Source: Gottfriedia acidiceleris
GTDB taxonomy: Bacteria; Bacillota; Bacilli; Bacillales; Bacillaceae_G
Direction of reading: 5' to 3'
NCBI RefSeq assembly: GCF_023115465.1
Contig: NZ_CP096034.1
Location: 4,030,001-4,094,000, forward strand
Length of the DNA stretch: 64,000 nucleotides
The first letter of the stretch is position 1; each line of letters opens with the position of its first letter. Of this stretch, positions 39,423 through 48,596 are shown one piece after another. Both the position numbers and the translations under genes were made by a program. The notes below the pieces were generated by a model. The model had not been told where the DNA came from. It ran no database searches and was given only the letters and a program-made list of their open reading frames with translations.

Positions 39423-40416
39423 GACGAATGCCCTCTCTTAACAATAATTGAAAAGGTCCTCTTCCTACTGCAACTTCTTTTTCAATTTTCATCGTTGTCG
39501 TATTTATTTGGTATAACTTGTTTAAATCATAGCTAGCTGCATACGCGTTATGTTTAAAACCAATAGCCGCATATGGATTTGATCCAACTTCAATAAACGT
39601 GGTCTGATTAACTATATTCGGATTTAGCTTATAAATTTGATTTGTTCCATGAGCGATCGTAAACAATCCATCTTCATTTTGAAAAAACGAAATAGGCATT
39701 AATGGCGTATGAAGAGACTTTTGTTGCTTACCAGTAATAGTTGAATATACTTTTACGTCCTCATTTTCCACTTCGCCATTTCCGTGTCCCCCAACAAATA
39801 GTTCAGATGAATCTTTGTTTAGTATTAAACCTACCGATGTGTACGGTACTTCGATCGTTTGTTCAGTTTTAAAACGCTCCAAGTTAATACCAATCACTTT
39901 TCTTTCGTTAAACAAGCTAACATATAATCTATGATGATTCGTATCTTCTACCATCGAAATTGGATTTCTACCTATTTTAATTTTTTTAAGAACCTTACCC
40001 TTCTGATTAAAAAATGTAATATTATTCTTCTTTCCATTCGTTACAGCAATCACCCGATTACTTTTTAAAGAAATTATATTAGTAATACCAGTACCAGCAT
40101 TCCAACTATCGACATGGTCCCCTGTTGAAAGATGATAAATATCTATGTTGGGATTTGCTGGATGATATACGGCAATATCTTCTCCGTTTTGTACTAATAC
40201 TGCTCCACTTACATCTCTATTTAAATTCCAATCTGTTACTTTATGTAAGTTATCTAAATTTAGGAACGTTAAACTTCCCACTTTTTTATTTACTGTAATA
40301 AGGACATTTTCCGAATCCTGAATACGTGATAGATTATTTGGCACACAGCCATTACAAAACAAGAAGAGTATAATCGTGCTGAAGATCGAAATCTTTCTCA
40401 AAATATTCACCCCCAT
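39415..40416 (-). CDS. YncE-like beta-propeller lipoprotein
   Basis: The N-terminus carries a signal peptide with lipobox-like FLFCNGC (Cys in NGCVPNNLSR), so a lipid-anchored extracellular protein of 333 residues. The body repeats a beta-propeller pattern (ENVLITVNKKVGSLTFLNLD, VSGAVLVQNGEDIAVYHPAN, HRLYVSLFNERKVIGINLE, SELFVGGHGNGEV, GSNPYAAIGFKHNAYAASYD), as in YncE/surface-layer propeller proteins. It may feed the sensor kinase encoded in the same operon. The ligand is unknown. Confidence 0.8.
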   Translation of the reverse strand: MGVNILRKISIFSTIILFLFCNGCVPNNLSRIQDSENVLITVNKKVGSLTFLNLDNLHKVTDWNLNRDVSGAVLVQNGEDIAVYHPANPNIDIYHLSTGDHVDSWNAGTGITNIISLKSNRVIAVTNGKKNNITFFNQKGKVLKKIKIGRNPISMVEDTNHHRLYVSLFNERKVIGINLERFKTEQTIEVPYTSVGLILNKDSSELFVGGHGNGEVENEDVKVYSTITGKQQKSLHTPLMPISFFQNEDGLFTIAHGTNQIYKLNPNIVNQTTFIEVGSNPYAAIGFKHNAYAASYDLNKLYQINTTTMKIEKEVAVGRGPFQLLLREGIRHD

Positions 40417-40445
40417 AAAAGCGATATCAGTCAGCTTTTATATAA

Positions 40446-40491
40446 AAGAGGCTATCCTTCTATTCATCAAAGATAGGATAGCCTTTGTTAT
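40446..40491 (-). terminator. Terminator of the YtkA-like lipoprotein gene
   Basis: AAAGGCTATCCTATCTT/AAGGATAGCCTCTTTTAT hairpin on the minus strand. Confidence 0.7.
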
Positions 40492-40494
40492 TAT

Positions 40495-41241
40495 TTAATT
40501 TACCGTAACTTCTTTTTCAGTATGGTCATGTAGTCCTTCTTTCTCAACATGAACCTTTACTGTACTTGTTCCTTTTTCTTTAAAAGTATACTTAACTTCA
40601 TATTCACCTGGTGCAACTTCTTTTGCATCAGTATAGTCATGCTTTCCTTGCTCATCTTTCCATGTTTCAATTCGCACGTTCGCTTTTTCAAGCGGTTTTC
40701 CATCATTCGTCATAAGATGAATCGTAAAGAGATTTTCTTTATTTGCATCAATATTTTCAGTGCCCATCAAATGAATCATTACATCGCCATGATGATCGTC
40801 TCCACTGTGAGTTTCATGCTCACTCTTTACATTATTACTATTACTAGTTGAGTTACTAGTTTGAACTTTAAAATCCTTTTTAGGCATTGAATGTTGATCC
40901 CTAGCAGTAACATGGGCAATTACATAATAATCTCCTGGATCAGTAAATTTGTATGTAGCTGAATAAATACCATCTTCACCATTTTTTGCATCAAGCATGG
41001 CAATACTATCTTCACCATTTTTACCAATTTCAAATTGAACTTCATCAGCATCAGAAACAGCTTTATTATTTTGACTAACTTCAGCACGTATTGTAATTTC
41101 TTTATTTAAATTAATATCGGATGTCGGCAAAAGTATATTTACATCAACTGGTTTTTCGACTACTGGTTCCTTCTTCTTGTCATTAGAACATCCTGCAGTA
41201 ATCATAATGCTTACAATTAAAATACTTAATAATCTTTTCAT
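40495..41241 (-). CDS. Lipoprotein with two YtkA/FixH-like domains
   Basis: This 248-residue lipoprotein (lipobox ITAGCSNDKKK) carries two immunoglobulin-like YtkA domains: residues about 30-125 (PVDVNILLPTSDINLNKEITI...GIYSATYKFTDPGDYYVIAHV) and about 150-246 (HLMGTENIDANKENLFTIHL...PGEYEVKYTFKEKGTSTVKV). A His-rich linker (SEHETHSGDDHHGDVMIHL) and the C-terminal HDHTEKE could bind metal. YtkA/FixH proteins are related to copper and cytochrome oxidase biogenesis. It is upstream of the propeller-regulator-kinase operon on the same strand but has its own terminator. Confidence 0.85.
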   Translation of the reverse strand: MKRLLSILIVSIMITAGCSNDKKKEPVVEKPVDVNILLPTSDINLNKEITIRAEVSQNNKAVSDADEVQFEIGKNGEDSIAMLDAKNGEDGIYSATYKFTDPGDYYVIAHVTARDQHSMPKKDFKVQTSNSTSNSNNVKSEHETHSGDDHHGDVMIHLMGTENIDANKENLFTIHLMTNDGKPLEKANVRIETWKDEQGKHDYTDAKEVAPGEYEVKYTFKEKGTSTVKVHVEKEGLHDHTEKEVTVN

Positions 41242-41453
41242 ATGTATTACCTCCTAAGATTCTGCTAAATTGAAACAGATCTTAAATTTTAGATTGATAA
41301 AGTTAATGTATTTTACGTGCTTTGTTGATCGAATTCGAATTAATCATGTAGCTAATAAATACACAAAAATAAATTTATCACAAAAATGTGATAAAAATGT
41401 GATGTAAATTAAAAAAAGAGACCTTCCTTTGTAAGTCCCCATTTTGAATTATT

Positions 41454-41636
41454 TTATTCACGTAATGATTTTTTTTCTTTTGATTCCATTAATTCTGTTA
41501 TACGCTTTTCTTCTTTCAGCGATGCCTTTTTAATTAAGTAAAAAGTAATAAATGCACCAATCATAAAAATGATTAATGAAATAACGGCAGGTATATACTC
41601 TGTTTTATCTTCAGGAAAATATAAAAACTCCATCAT
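41454..41636 (-). CDS. Small membrane protein with one helix
   Basis: The 60 residues begin MMEFLYFPEDKTEYIPAVIS, with one membrane helix (AVISLIIFMIGAFITFYLIKK) and a charged cytosolic tail. I choose ATG 41636 because GGGAGTG precedes it at good distance; a longer frame to 41720 has no such site. No family recognised. Same strand as the lipoprotein genes, of which it could be a companion. Confidence 0.55.
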   Translation of the reverse strand: MMEFLYFPEDKTEYIPAVISLIIFMIGAFITFYLIKKASLKEEKRITELMESKEKKSLRE

Positions 41637-41734
41637 AGTCCCATCACTCCCACTGCCAATTATACAAAGTATTCTATAATAATCAAAGTAAAATGAGGTA
41701 TAGGTCAAAAGATTTTTCATTGATCATTATGTAT

Positions 41735-41866
41735 TGTGTTGTTGATTTCCACTACGGGATGCTTGCTTACCATGTGGCATGAGCTGAGCCTCCTCGTTTA
41801 TGCAGGGGCTCACCCTTCCTGCATCTCCCATAGGAGTGGAGCATCTCTTCTTTCCAATCATTCTCT
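41735..41866 (+). repeat. Diverged relative of the GC-rich palindrome of the 0.5-kb elements
   Basis: GTTGATTTCCACTACGGGAT, GAGCTGAGCCTCCTCG and CCCATAGGAGTGGAGCATCT match the core palindrome of copies 1-3 with many changes, and the AT-rich flanks of the mobile copies are absent. It looks like an old copy of the palindrome alone. The remaining gap up to 42058 contains nothing else that I see. Confidence 0.7.
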
Positions 41867-42058
41867 TTATAACAAAGTAATATTTTAAAAATTAAAATCA
41901 AAAATCAGATGTTCTAGTGATTCTTTATTTTTTTAATCAAATAATAAGTGAAAATCAAGTACGAATTAACATCAAGCAATCATGAAAACATTTAAATTTG
42001 CACCTATAAAAAATAGTGAATTAGTACCTAAACTGCTAGATTCCTCTTTCAACAAAAT

Positions 42059-42094
42059 AAAAACCAACTGATTTAAAATCAATTGGTTTTTAGT
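42059..42094 (-). terminator. kapD terminator
   Basis: AAAAACCAACTGATTT/AAATCAATTGGTTTTT hairpin. Confidence 0.75.
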
Positions 42095-42710
42095 ATGAAG
42101 ATATTTTTTTCTTTAGTAATGAGAAATCAATTAAGTCTCCTAAAGTCGCTGGTGCAGGTTTTTTCATGTATTGCTTATCTTTTTCTACTAATTTATAAAT
42201 ATGATATGTTGTTAATGCATCGTCTAGTGCTTTGTGGTGATTTCCAGTTCCATCTTTTCCATACTCTTTCATTGCGTTCCAAAGGCCAGTTTGATTTTGG
42301 TTACCGAAGAAGGTTTTATACTCTAGACATAAGTCTCTTACTTCCCCATGAATTGGGAATGAAATATTCGCAGCCTCGCAATTATGTTTTAATACTCTCA
42401 TATCCATATTGCCCCAAGTAATTACCGTGGTTCTATAGTTTTTTGTCGCTTCATTTAATATTTCTCCAAGTTCCTTTAATTGTATTCCATGATCTACATC
42501 TTCTTGAGAAATATTTAGAAACCTTTTGCATCTTGAGGATAACGTTGGAAATTGCAGTGGTTTAACAAATGAAGAATATGTTTGATTAATCTCATCATTA
42601 ATGACACTTACAAAACCAACTTCAATGATTTCCGGAAAAAATTTAATTCCTTTTGATTTTCCATCGGGCATTGTAAATTCAAAATCAATAAACAGAAACT
42701 GCTCTTTCAT
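42090..42710 (-). CDS. kapD: DEDDh 3'-5' exonuclease, KapD
   Basis: This 206-residue exonuclease of the RNase T/DnaQ fold has ExoI FLFIDFEFTMPDG (Asp-Glu), ExoII TTVITWGNMDMRVLKHNC and ExoIII NHHKALDDALTTYHIYKLV with His and Asp. In B. subtilis KapD inhibits the KinA route into sporulation. As there, it sits beside pbpD, divergently. GAGGTGAGGAA precedes ATG 42710. Confidence 0.9.
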   Translation of the reverse strand: MKEQFLFIDFEFTMPDGKSKGIKFFPEIIEVGFVSVINDEINQTYSSFVKPLQFPTLSSRCKRFLNISQEDVDHGIQLKELGEILNEATKNYRTTVITWGNMDMRVLKHNCEAANISFPIHGEVRDLCLEYKTFFGNQNQTGLWNAMKEYGKDGTGNHHKALDDALTTYHIYKLVEKDKQYMKKPAPATLGDLIDFSLLKKKISSY

Positions 42711-42951
42711 TTCCTCACCTCCAGAAAAATAAATTTTCTGATTTTTACTTATTGTCTTATATGATTAACGAATATTCAAGTAAGACAAATTTACTATTTT
42801 CAACTTTATTCCTTATTTTATTAATACAACCAATTTGTGTAAAAAATAACATAAGATACCCATCAAGATGAAAAATCGTGTTAAAATAATATCGTTCGTT
42901 TAATTATTTCATTGAACGAATTAAAAAATAGAAAGTATATAGAGGGCTATT

Positions 42952-44823
42952 ATGAAAAAAATTATTGGATTTATTATTATTATAATAAGCTTTCTTGTCT
43001 TTTATTTCACATCTCAGCAAGCTATGATGGCGTATGAGACCTCAAAACATATTCCCAAAAAGAAGGTAGAAGAACTACCTGTTGTTTCTTTATCACAGAA
43101 CAGTGTTTTTTATGATCGAAATAATAATCCTTTTTATATTCCTGCTTCTGGTGATAATAGAATTAATTTAAAAAGCGGTGATATTCCGCAACTAGTAAAA
43201 GATATCTTTATTTCTACCGAAGATCGATATTTTTATTCACATAAGGGTATTGATTTATTTGGAGTTGCTAGGGCATTTATGGTGAATGTTTCGAATAGTG
43301 GAATAGAACAGGGAGCTAGTACAATTACACAGCAACTTGCAAGAAACTTATATTTAACTCAAGCACGTACAGTCGAACGCAAAATAAAAGAGATTCAAAT
43401 CTCTTTACAACTTGAAAAGCAATATTCTAAAGATGAAATTTTAGAAATGTACATTAATACAATCTATTTTGCAAATCGAAACTATGGAATCGAAGCTGCA
43501 AGTAAAGCATACTTTAGCAAATCGGTAAAAGATTTGAGTATTGCTCAAACAGCTTTCGTATGTACAATTCCAAATAACCCAACTTTATATGATCCTTTGA
43601 GAAACTTTAATAATGCTAAAAAGCGTCAAGAAAGAATTTTAGGTATACTTAGAGATCAGGGAAAAATAACTGAACAACAGTATACTGCTGCCATGAAAGA
43701 AAAAATTACGCTAAAGAAAGATAGTAAAACACAGGAATATCCTGATTACTATTCTTACGTAGATTCTGAGCTAAAGAGTATTTTAGCTGGTAAAAAAGGA
43801 AAATTTAATACTAGCAAGCTATCAGCAGCACAACAAACTGAATTAAAAAAATTAAAAACAGTTCAAGAGAGAGCATTATATTTACAAAATCAAGGCTTAA
43901 AAGTCTATACAAGCTTAAGTCCTTCAGTACAACAAGCGACAGTTAACGCAGTTAATCGAGGAACGCTTTCAACAAATACACAGGGCGCAGCAGTTGTAAT
44001 AAGAAATGATACACATGAAATTATTGCTATTTCTGGTGGAAGAAACTATGAACCTCACAATCTAAATCGAGCATTCCAATCATATAGACAGCCAGGTTCA
44101 ACCATTAAACCATTACTAGTTTATGCACCATATATCGAAACCTTTGGTGCTACACCAGATACAAAAGTAAACGCAGATAACTACTGTAAAGGCACATATT
44201 GTCCTAAAAATGATAGTAAAAAAGAATACGGGGATGTAACTATACGTACTGCTATGCAAAACTCATATAATACGGCTGCAGTTCGATTATATGAGCAACT
44301 TACACCACGCATAGGTTATTCATACTTAGATAAGTTTGGGTTTAGAACAATTACAAATGAAGACCGTGTAGAGCTAGGTCGTGCTCTTGGTGGCTTCAAT
44401 GTCGGTATGTCACCATTAGAAATGACAGATGCATACTCTACATTTGGAAACAATGGAGTATTTTATGAAAATACAGCTATTAAAAAAATCACGTTAAGAG
44501 ATGGTACCGTATTATACGATAATGAACCTAAAGCAATTCGTGTTTACAATCCATCAACGAACGAAACTATGAGAAGCATGTTAAACTCTGTCGTAAAAGA
44601 TGGTACTGCTAAACATATCTATATGCCGTTAAACTATATTGGCGGTAAAACAGGTACAACTAACGATAATACGAATCTATGGTTCATGGGATTAACTTCA
44701 AATTATACAATTGGTACGTGGATTGGTAACGATAAACAAAGAATTCCAATTCCTAAAAACTATTCTTATCCACCTACTCAACGCATATGGCAAAATATCG
44801 TTGTGAATGGCCAATTATATTAA
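42952..44823 (+). CDS. pbpD: Class A penicillin-binding protein PbpD (PBP4)
   Basis: This 623-residue bifunctional peptidoglycan synthase is anchored by one N-terminal helix (IIGFIIIIISFLVFYFTSQ). The glycosyltransferase domain carries STEDRYFYSHKGIDLFGVAR, QGASTITQQLARNLYL and RKIKEIQISLQLE. The transpeptidase domain carries the active serine in RQPGSTIKPLL, SYNTAA and GGKTGTTND. Length matches the B. subtilis protein. The upstream neighbour is kapD; a terminator follows. Confidence 0.94.
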   Translation: MKKIIGFIIIIISFLVFYFTSQQAMMAYETSKHIPKKKVEELPVVSLSQNSVFYDRNNNPFYIPASGDNRINLKSGDIPQLVKDIFISTEDRYFYSHKGIDLFGVARAFMVNVSNSGIEQGASTITQQLARNLYLTQARTVERKIKEIQISLQLEKQYSKDEILEMYINTIYFANRNYGIEAASKAYFSKSVKDLSIAQTAFVCTIPNNPTLYDPLRNFNNAKKRQERILGILRDQGKITEQQYTAAMKEKITLKKDSKTQEYPDYYSYVDSELKSILAGKKGKFNTSKLSAAQQTELKKLKTVQERALYLQNQGLKVYTSLSPSVQQATVNAVNRGTLSTNTQGAAVVIRNDTHEIIAISGGRNYEPHNLNRAFQSYRQPGSTIKPLLVYAPYIETFGATPDTKVNADNYCKGTYCPKNDSKKEYGDVTIRTAMQNSYNTAAVRLYEQLTPRIGYSYLDKFGFRTITNEDRVELGRALGGFNVGMSPLEMTDAYSTFGNNGVFYENTAIKKITLRDGTVLYDNEPKAIRVYNPSTNETMRSMLNSVVKDGTAKHIYMPLNYIGGKTGTTNDNTNLWFMGLTSNYTIGTWIGNDKQRIPIPKNYSYPPTQRIWQNIVVNGQLY

Positions 44824-44833
44824 TCTATAAACA

Positions 44834-44879
44834 AAAAAGTAGCACTTTTGAGAAACTCAAAAGTGCTACTTTTTTTAAA
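44834..44879. terminator. Bidirectional terminator between pbpD and yufK
   Basis: AAAAAAGTAGCACTTTTGAG pairs with CTCAAAAGTGCTACTTTTTT. Confidence 0.85.
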
Positions 44880-45432
44880 ATGGCATTGAAGTTTTAAATT
44901 TAGCTAAAACTGTAAATGCGCCATATACAACTCCGCTTCCTACTAATCCCCAAATAATTAATTGGATCATTATAAAACCAATGACTCCTATAATTGTATA
45001 GTTAGATCTTTGCTTTATTAAAAATAGAATATAAAATGCAATTACTGATACTAGTAAAATAATAGCAATATACACTAAAGATTTATTTAAAAAGATAGCA
45101 ATTAATCCACCTATTAAAAAGACAAAAGAATATTTCTTGGTTGCTAATAAGTCTACTCCTTCATTGTCCTTTGAGAATAGTAATAGCGCAAATTGCCAGA
45201 TCATATCAGAAATTAATTTGAATCCACTCAAAACTAAATAGAAAAGAAATGCTATACCTAGAAATGTAAGAATTCTAATTTCCTTCTCTGGAAGTAGATC
45301 TGTAAGTGGTTGTAGAATACCAGATACTGATAAAAAGTTTATAGTCATTTGAAAGAAGTTTAATGTAATGGCGACCGTAAACATAATAATTGATAAAAGT
45401 GCATTAAAGCCTGTGTAATATATATTTTTCAT
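44875..45432 (-). CDS. YufK-like polytopic membrane protein (DUF5366)
   Basis: The 185 residues have about five membrane helices (ALLSIIMFTVAITLNFFQM, ILTFLGIAFLFYLVLSGF, YSFVFLIGGLIAIFL, LVYIAIILLVSVIAFYILFL, GVIGFIMIQLIIWGLVGSG). The length and pattern fit YufK of B. subtilis, whose function is unknown. GAAAGGAGACATTCG precedes ATG 45432. The 290-bp gap to menI is AT-rich without gene. Confidence 0.7.
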   Translation of the reverse strand: MKNIYYTGFNALLSIIMFTVAITLNFFQMTINFLSVSGILQPLTDLLPEKEIRILTFLGIAFLFYLVLSGFKLISDMIWQFALLLFSKDNEGVDLLATKKYSFVFLIGGLIAIFLNKSLVYIAIILLVSVIAFYILFLIKQRSNYTIIGVIGFIMIQLIIWGLVGSGVVYGAFTVLAKFKTSMPF

Positions 45433-45679
45433 CGAATGTCTCCTTTCTTCTCTATCTCAAGAAATTTCTAATTCATTAAAAATTCTTATATAGAGGATGT
45501 CTCACTTATCTTCGAAATCTTATATACACAACTTAATTATTTTACCATAAGTTTAAGATAAAATTGATGAGTTTCTATTTTTTCTTTTTAGAAATAATCA
45601 TTTTAAATTGTATTTTAATATTTAAGAAACCTGACAGTTCCATTTACCAAGTGTCATTAATTTGATATCCTTGGTCATA

Positions 45680-45718
45680 AAAAAACTGCTAAATTACAAT
45701 TGTAATTTAACAGCCCTT
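45680..45718 (-). terminator. menI terminator
   Basis: CTGTTAAATTACAATTGTAATTTAGCAG-type hairpin (two arms of 12) followed on the minus strand by TTTTTTTA. Confidence 0.7.
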
Positions 45719-45722
45719 TGTA

Positions 45723-46109
45723 TTAATTTCGTTTATCTTTAATCGCAACTGTACATCTCGAGATACAAACTAACTGCTCATCCTCGGAGTAAATTTTTAT
45801 ATCCCAAACCATTGTCGTTTTTCCTGTATGTACTGCTGTTCCGATTGCTGTTACGACACCGTCACGAACAGAACGTAAATGATTTGCGTTTATTTCAAGA
45901 CCAAAAGCAAGTTGATTCTCTTGATCAATCATCGAAAACGTTCCTACACTCGCAACTGTTTCAGCTAAAGCAACTGAAGCACCACCGTGTAAATAACCAA
46001 ACGGTTGATGTACTTTTTCCGTTACCTCCATTTTCATCACTACTTTGCCTTCTTCAACAGACTCTATCGTCATGCCTAAAGCATGCATTAAGGTCATTTT
46101 CTCTTCCAT
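45723..46109 (-). CDS. menI: Hot-dog thioesterase, 1,4-dihydroxy-2-naphthoyl-CoA hydrolase-like (YuxO/MenI)
   Basis: This 128-residue single hot-dog domain protein shows the PaaI/YuxO signature HQPFGYLHGGASVALAETVASVG (catalytic Glu in the following helix) and the C-terminal strand MVWDIKIYSEDEQLVCISRCTVAIK. B. subtilis YuxO, of about the same length, hydrolyses DHNA-CoA in menaquinone synthesis; other acyl-CoA substrates are possible. AGGTGGAAGC precedes ATG 46109. Confidence 0.82.
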   Translation of the reverse strand: MEEKMTLMHALGMTIESVEEGKVVMKMEVTEKVHQPFGYLHGGASVALAETVASVGTFSMIDQENQLAFGLEINANHLRSVRDGVVTAIGTAVHTGKTTMVWDIKIYSEDEQLVCISRCTVAIKDKRN

Positions 46110-46280
46110 TATGCTTCCACCTCTCCATAAAGCTTCACTTTAAACAACTCTGTTTTCGTCTTACTTGTTTGAACAAAAGATTATGTTTAACAATTTTTAT
46201 TATAAAATTTTACTTATTTTAAATTCGAGATAATGAAAAGATTTTCCTTTTATTCAAAACAAATCCTTTTAACGTTTTAA

Positions 46281-46312
46281 ACCCCTTGCTATTAATGCAA
46301 GGGGCATGTTTT
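46281..46312. terminator. Terminator between menI leader and the SRPBCC gene
   Basis: CCCCTTGC/GCAAGGGG hairpin with short T runs on both sides; serves the minus-strand SRPBCC gene. Confidence 0.55.
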
Positions 46313-46773
46313 TATAATACACCATCAAATCGCTTTTCTGCATATTCTTTTAAACTACTCATTTGTTTTACTACAATTCGTTTTGTAAACCAACTGAATA
46401 TGAAGCCCGTCATTTTAGCCACTACTGAAGACATTTCCAAGCTACATTCATAATCTAATCGGGTTTGATTTGATTCAACAGAAAAAAAGCGATAGACCGC
46501 ATCGGCTGTAAAATTAGTATGCTTTAATCGAATACCTAATTCTTTTGGCGGGCTATAAGAAATGATTTCACCATCATATTCTCGAATTTCCCCATCTTCT
46601 TCTAGCTTTTGCTTAAACTTATGACCAACTGGTTTTTCTCTGTTAAAATTTTCGTCATATTTATTCTCTATAAAACCTTCCATCCACTTTTTTATATGCT
46701 CATCCGAATCAACAACTTCAAAAACAGCTTCGATTGGTGCATTAATGGTTAAGCTATAATTTATTTTTTCCAT
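46312..46773 (-). CDS. SRPBCC family protein
   Basis: This 153-residue protein has a START-like ligand-binding fold: YSLTINAPIEAVFEVVDSDE at the N-terminus, EYDGEIISYSPPKELGIRL strands, and a long amphipathic C-terminal helix. The ligand is unknown. Its start lies four bases past the stop of yuiC, so the two are co-transcribed. Not closely similar to the G+C-rich SRPBCC gene at 8572. Confidence 0.8.
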   Translation of the reverse strand: MEKINYSLTINAPIEAVFEVVDSDEHIKKWMEGFIENKYDENFNREKPVGHKFKQKLEEDGEIREYDGEIISYSPPKELGIRLKHTNFTADAVYRFFSVESNQTRLDYECSLEMSSVVAKMTGFIFSWFTKRIVVKQMSSLKEYAEKRFDGVL

Positions 46774-46776
46774 AAT

Positions 46777-47424
46777 CTATTCTCCAATTTGATTCTTTGA
46801 TTGCTGTCTAAATACTTGTAATGAGTTTTGTTCATTCAATTCTTTGAGATCTGATTCTGTAAATCTTCCTGACCCTTGCTTTATTATATAAACAGTCAAT
46901 TTCTTCTTTCCCCAATGCTCAAATACATCTCCAACAGTTTGAAAGTATAAATCCAAATGATTTCCTTTTACTGCTGCACCTTTATCTGCTACTACTCCAT
47001 ATCCATAGCCAGGAATAAATAATACCGTTCCTATCGGAAAAACGTTTAAGTCGGCTGCAATGGTTGAAAATAGATCCCTCTTTACTTCCACACCTGAGTA
47101 AGTAATTCCGTATGAATGATCTTTAGGACTTTTTCCTGTTGATTCTCTTCCCGCTGTATAACCTGTTGCAGTAACTGTTACTTTTTTATAGTTATTCCAA
47201 TTCGTATTATGTTCGATGTTTTTTGCCATCGTAATCATTATGCTCTCATTTGTGATCGTTTTATTTTCTTCAGCAAATACTTTATTGATTGCAATTGAAT
47301 CACTAAACCAGCCTTTTATAGTAGCGACTTGAATATTTGCAAGAATTTTTAAAGAAGAAAACAATGCAATAATGAATAAAATAGATAAAATAACACGTCT
47401 AAATAATTTTTTATTTATACCCAA
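46777..47424 (-). CDS. yuiC: YuiC-like 3D-domain peptidoglycan hydrolase
   Basis: This 215-residue protein has an N-terminal membrane anchor or signal ([19 protein letters not shown]) and a C-terminal 3D domain. Segments [54 protein letters not shown] carry the three Asp residues that give the domain its name (VAD, LDLYF, and the early D region). YuiC of B. subtilis is a stationary-phase muralytic enzyme related to resuscitation factors. It is in an operon with the SRPBCC gene downstream. Confidence 0.9.
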   Translation of the reverse strand: MGINKKLFRRVILSILFIIALFSSLKILANIQVATIKGWFSDSIAINKVFAEENKTITNESIMITMAKNIEHNTNWNNYKKVTVTATGYTAGRESTGKSPKDHSYGITYSGVEVKRDLFSTIAADLNVFPIGTVLFIPGYGYGVVADKGAAVKGNHLDLYFQTVGDVFEHWGKKKLTVYIIKQGSGRFTESDLKELNEQNSLQVFRQQSKNQIGE

Positions 47425-47484
47425 TGAATCATTTCACTCCTTTTCATCTTTTCATCTTTCCCTAAAACAAAAAAAATATAAAAA

Positions 47485-47512
47485 AAACTTTCTCATTCAT
47501 GAGAAAGTTAAA
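47485..47512 (-). terminator. yuiB terminator
   Basis: AACTTTCTCATGAATGAGAAAGTT hairpin arms followed by TTTTTTTA on the minus strand. Confidence 0.78.
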
Positions 47513-47514
47513 AG

Positions 47515-47838
47515 TTAGAACATTTGATATCCATTTTTTCTTAATGAAAGGATTACTACTCCTGACATAATTGCCCCTACTAAACCAGCTGTTAAAATAA
47601 CAATATCACCAGTTCCTACTGCCATTAAGTTTGTTTTTAATGTCTCAAAAGCTACAGTAGTATTAGTAAAATATTTTACCGTACTAATCTTGTCCACAAT
47701 CATAACGATTAATAGTGGATAGATTATTACCATGAACCAAGTTGTTCGAAAAAGCATATTTGCAAGGAAACCGATTCCAAAAGCTAATACGAAAAATAAC
47801 AAAATTGAAATTAGTAAAACTGGAATACTCATCACCAT
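47515..47838 (-). CDS. yuiB: YuiB family membrane protein
   Basis: The 107 residues carry three membrane helices (MVMSIPVLLISILLFFVLAF, WFMVIIYPLLIVMIVDK, IVILTAGLVGAIMSGVVILS), matching B. subtilis YuiB in size and position. I start it at 47838 because a sigma-A promoter (47870-47898) overlaps the longer frame that begins at 47898, which could not then be translated from its start. Function unknown. Confidence 0.8.
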   Translation of the reverse strand: MVMSIPVLLISILLFFVLAFGIGFLANMLFRTTWFMVIIYPLLIVMIVDKISTVKYFTNTTVAFETLKTNLMAVGTGDIVILTAGLVGAIMSGVVILSLRKNGYQMF

Positions 47839-47869
47839 ATAAAAAACACCCCACATTTTTTCTATATAC

Positions 47870-47898
47870 AGTGTAAAACCTTCTTGTCCTATCGTCAA
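47870..47898 (-). promoter_or_regulatory. Sigma-A promoter of yuiB
   Basis: TTGACG (complement of 47893-47898) and TACACT (complement of 47870-47875) are exactly 17 bp apart on the minus strand. This decides the yuiB start. Confidence 0.65.
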
Positions 47899-47926
47899 TT
47901 TTAAAAAAATTCAAATTATTTAAAAA

Positions 47927-48406
47927 TTATTTAATGAAGTGATAGGTTGTATATTGGAATTGATCTCCTGGGTTTAAACCTTTAACTACATTCATTGGTC
48001 TATTCGGAGGATTTTCAATTAAGTATTTAATTAGTAATGAAGATGTAGGATCCTTTAGTAGCTCTTCTTCAGAAATAAAACGTGCATCTGATAACTCTTC
48101 TTCTTGAATAGAGATTGTTGTAGCATCTGCCTGTAATAAGAAAATTAACATATTATCACTAATTTCTTCCCGAATAACGCCAGTCCTAACACCTATTAAA
48201 CCGATTAAGGTTGCATTTACGCCTGTTTCCTCTTTAATCTCTCTTAAAACTGCTTGGTCAACAGTTTCATCTTGTTTTACAAAACCAGCTGGTAAAGACC
48301 ATAAACCTTTTAAGCCACTATATTTTTTCTTTACAACTAACCATCTTCCGTTAGAGTCTTTCACTAAACCAGCTACCCCTAGCCATACATTGCTTCTTTT
48401 ACTCAT
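47927..48406 (-). CDS. Nudix hydrolase
   Basis: This 159-residue protein carries a perfect Nudix box: GFVKQDETVDQAVLREIKEETGV (about residues 42-64), preceded by GLWSLPAGF. It cleaves a nucleoside diphosphate linked to another group; the substrate is unknown (the C-terminus KGLNPGDQFQYTTYHFIK is not diagnostic). GGTGGTCATAATAG precedes the ATG. Minus strand, upstream of yuiB. Confidence 0.88.
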   Translation of the reverse strand: MSKRSNVWLGVAGLVKDSNGRWLVVKKKYSGLKGLWSLPAGFVKQDETVDQAVLREIKEETGVNATLIGLIGVRTGVIREEISDNMLIFLLQADATTISIQEEELSDARFISEEELLKDPTSSLLIKYLIENPPNRPMNVVKGLNPGDQFQYTTYHFIK

Positions 48407-48569
48407 CTATTATGACCACCTTTACGATAGAGAAAACTCGTCAATTGGCGAGCTTTAGGTGAAGACAGAGGCGTAGTTGCTTGCACTTATACTTAATCCC
48501 TAAAATGGGCAACTACGTCAATAATTCTTCACCGCTGTCAATTTATTCTAACTTAATTTACAAAGAAAA

Positions 48570-48593
48570 AGCTCGACTTAAGTCGAGCTGATC
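48570..48593 (-). terminator. yumB terminator
   Basis: AGCTCGACTTAAGTCGAGCT hairpin followed by TTTTTC on the minus strand. Confidence 0.8.
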
Positions 48594-48596
48594 TGC

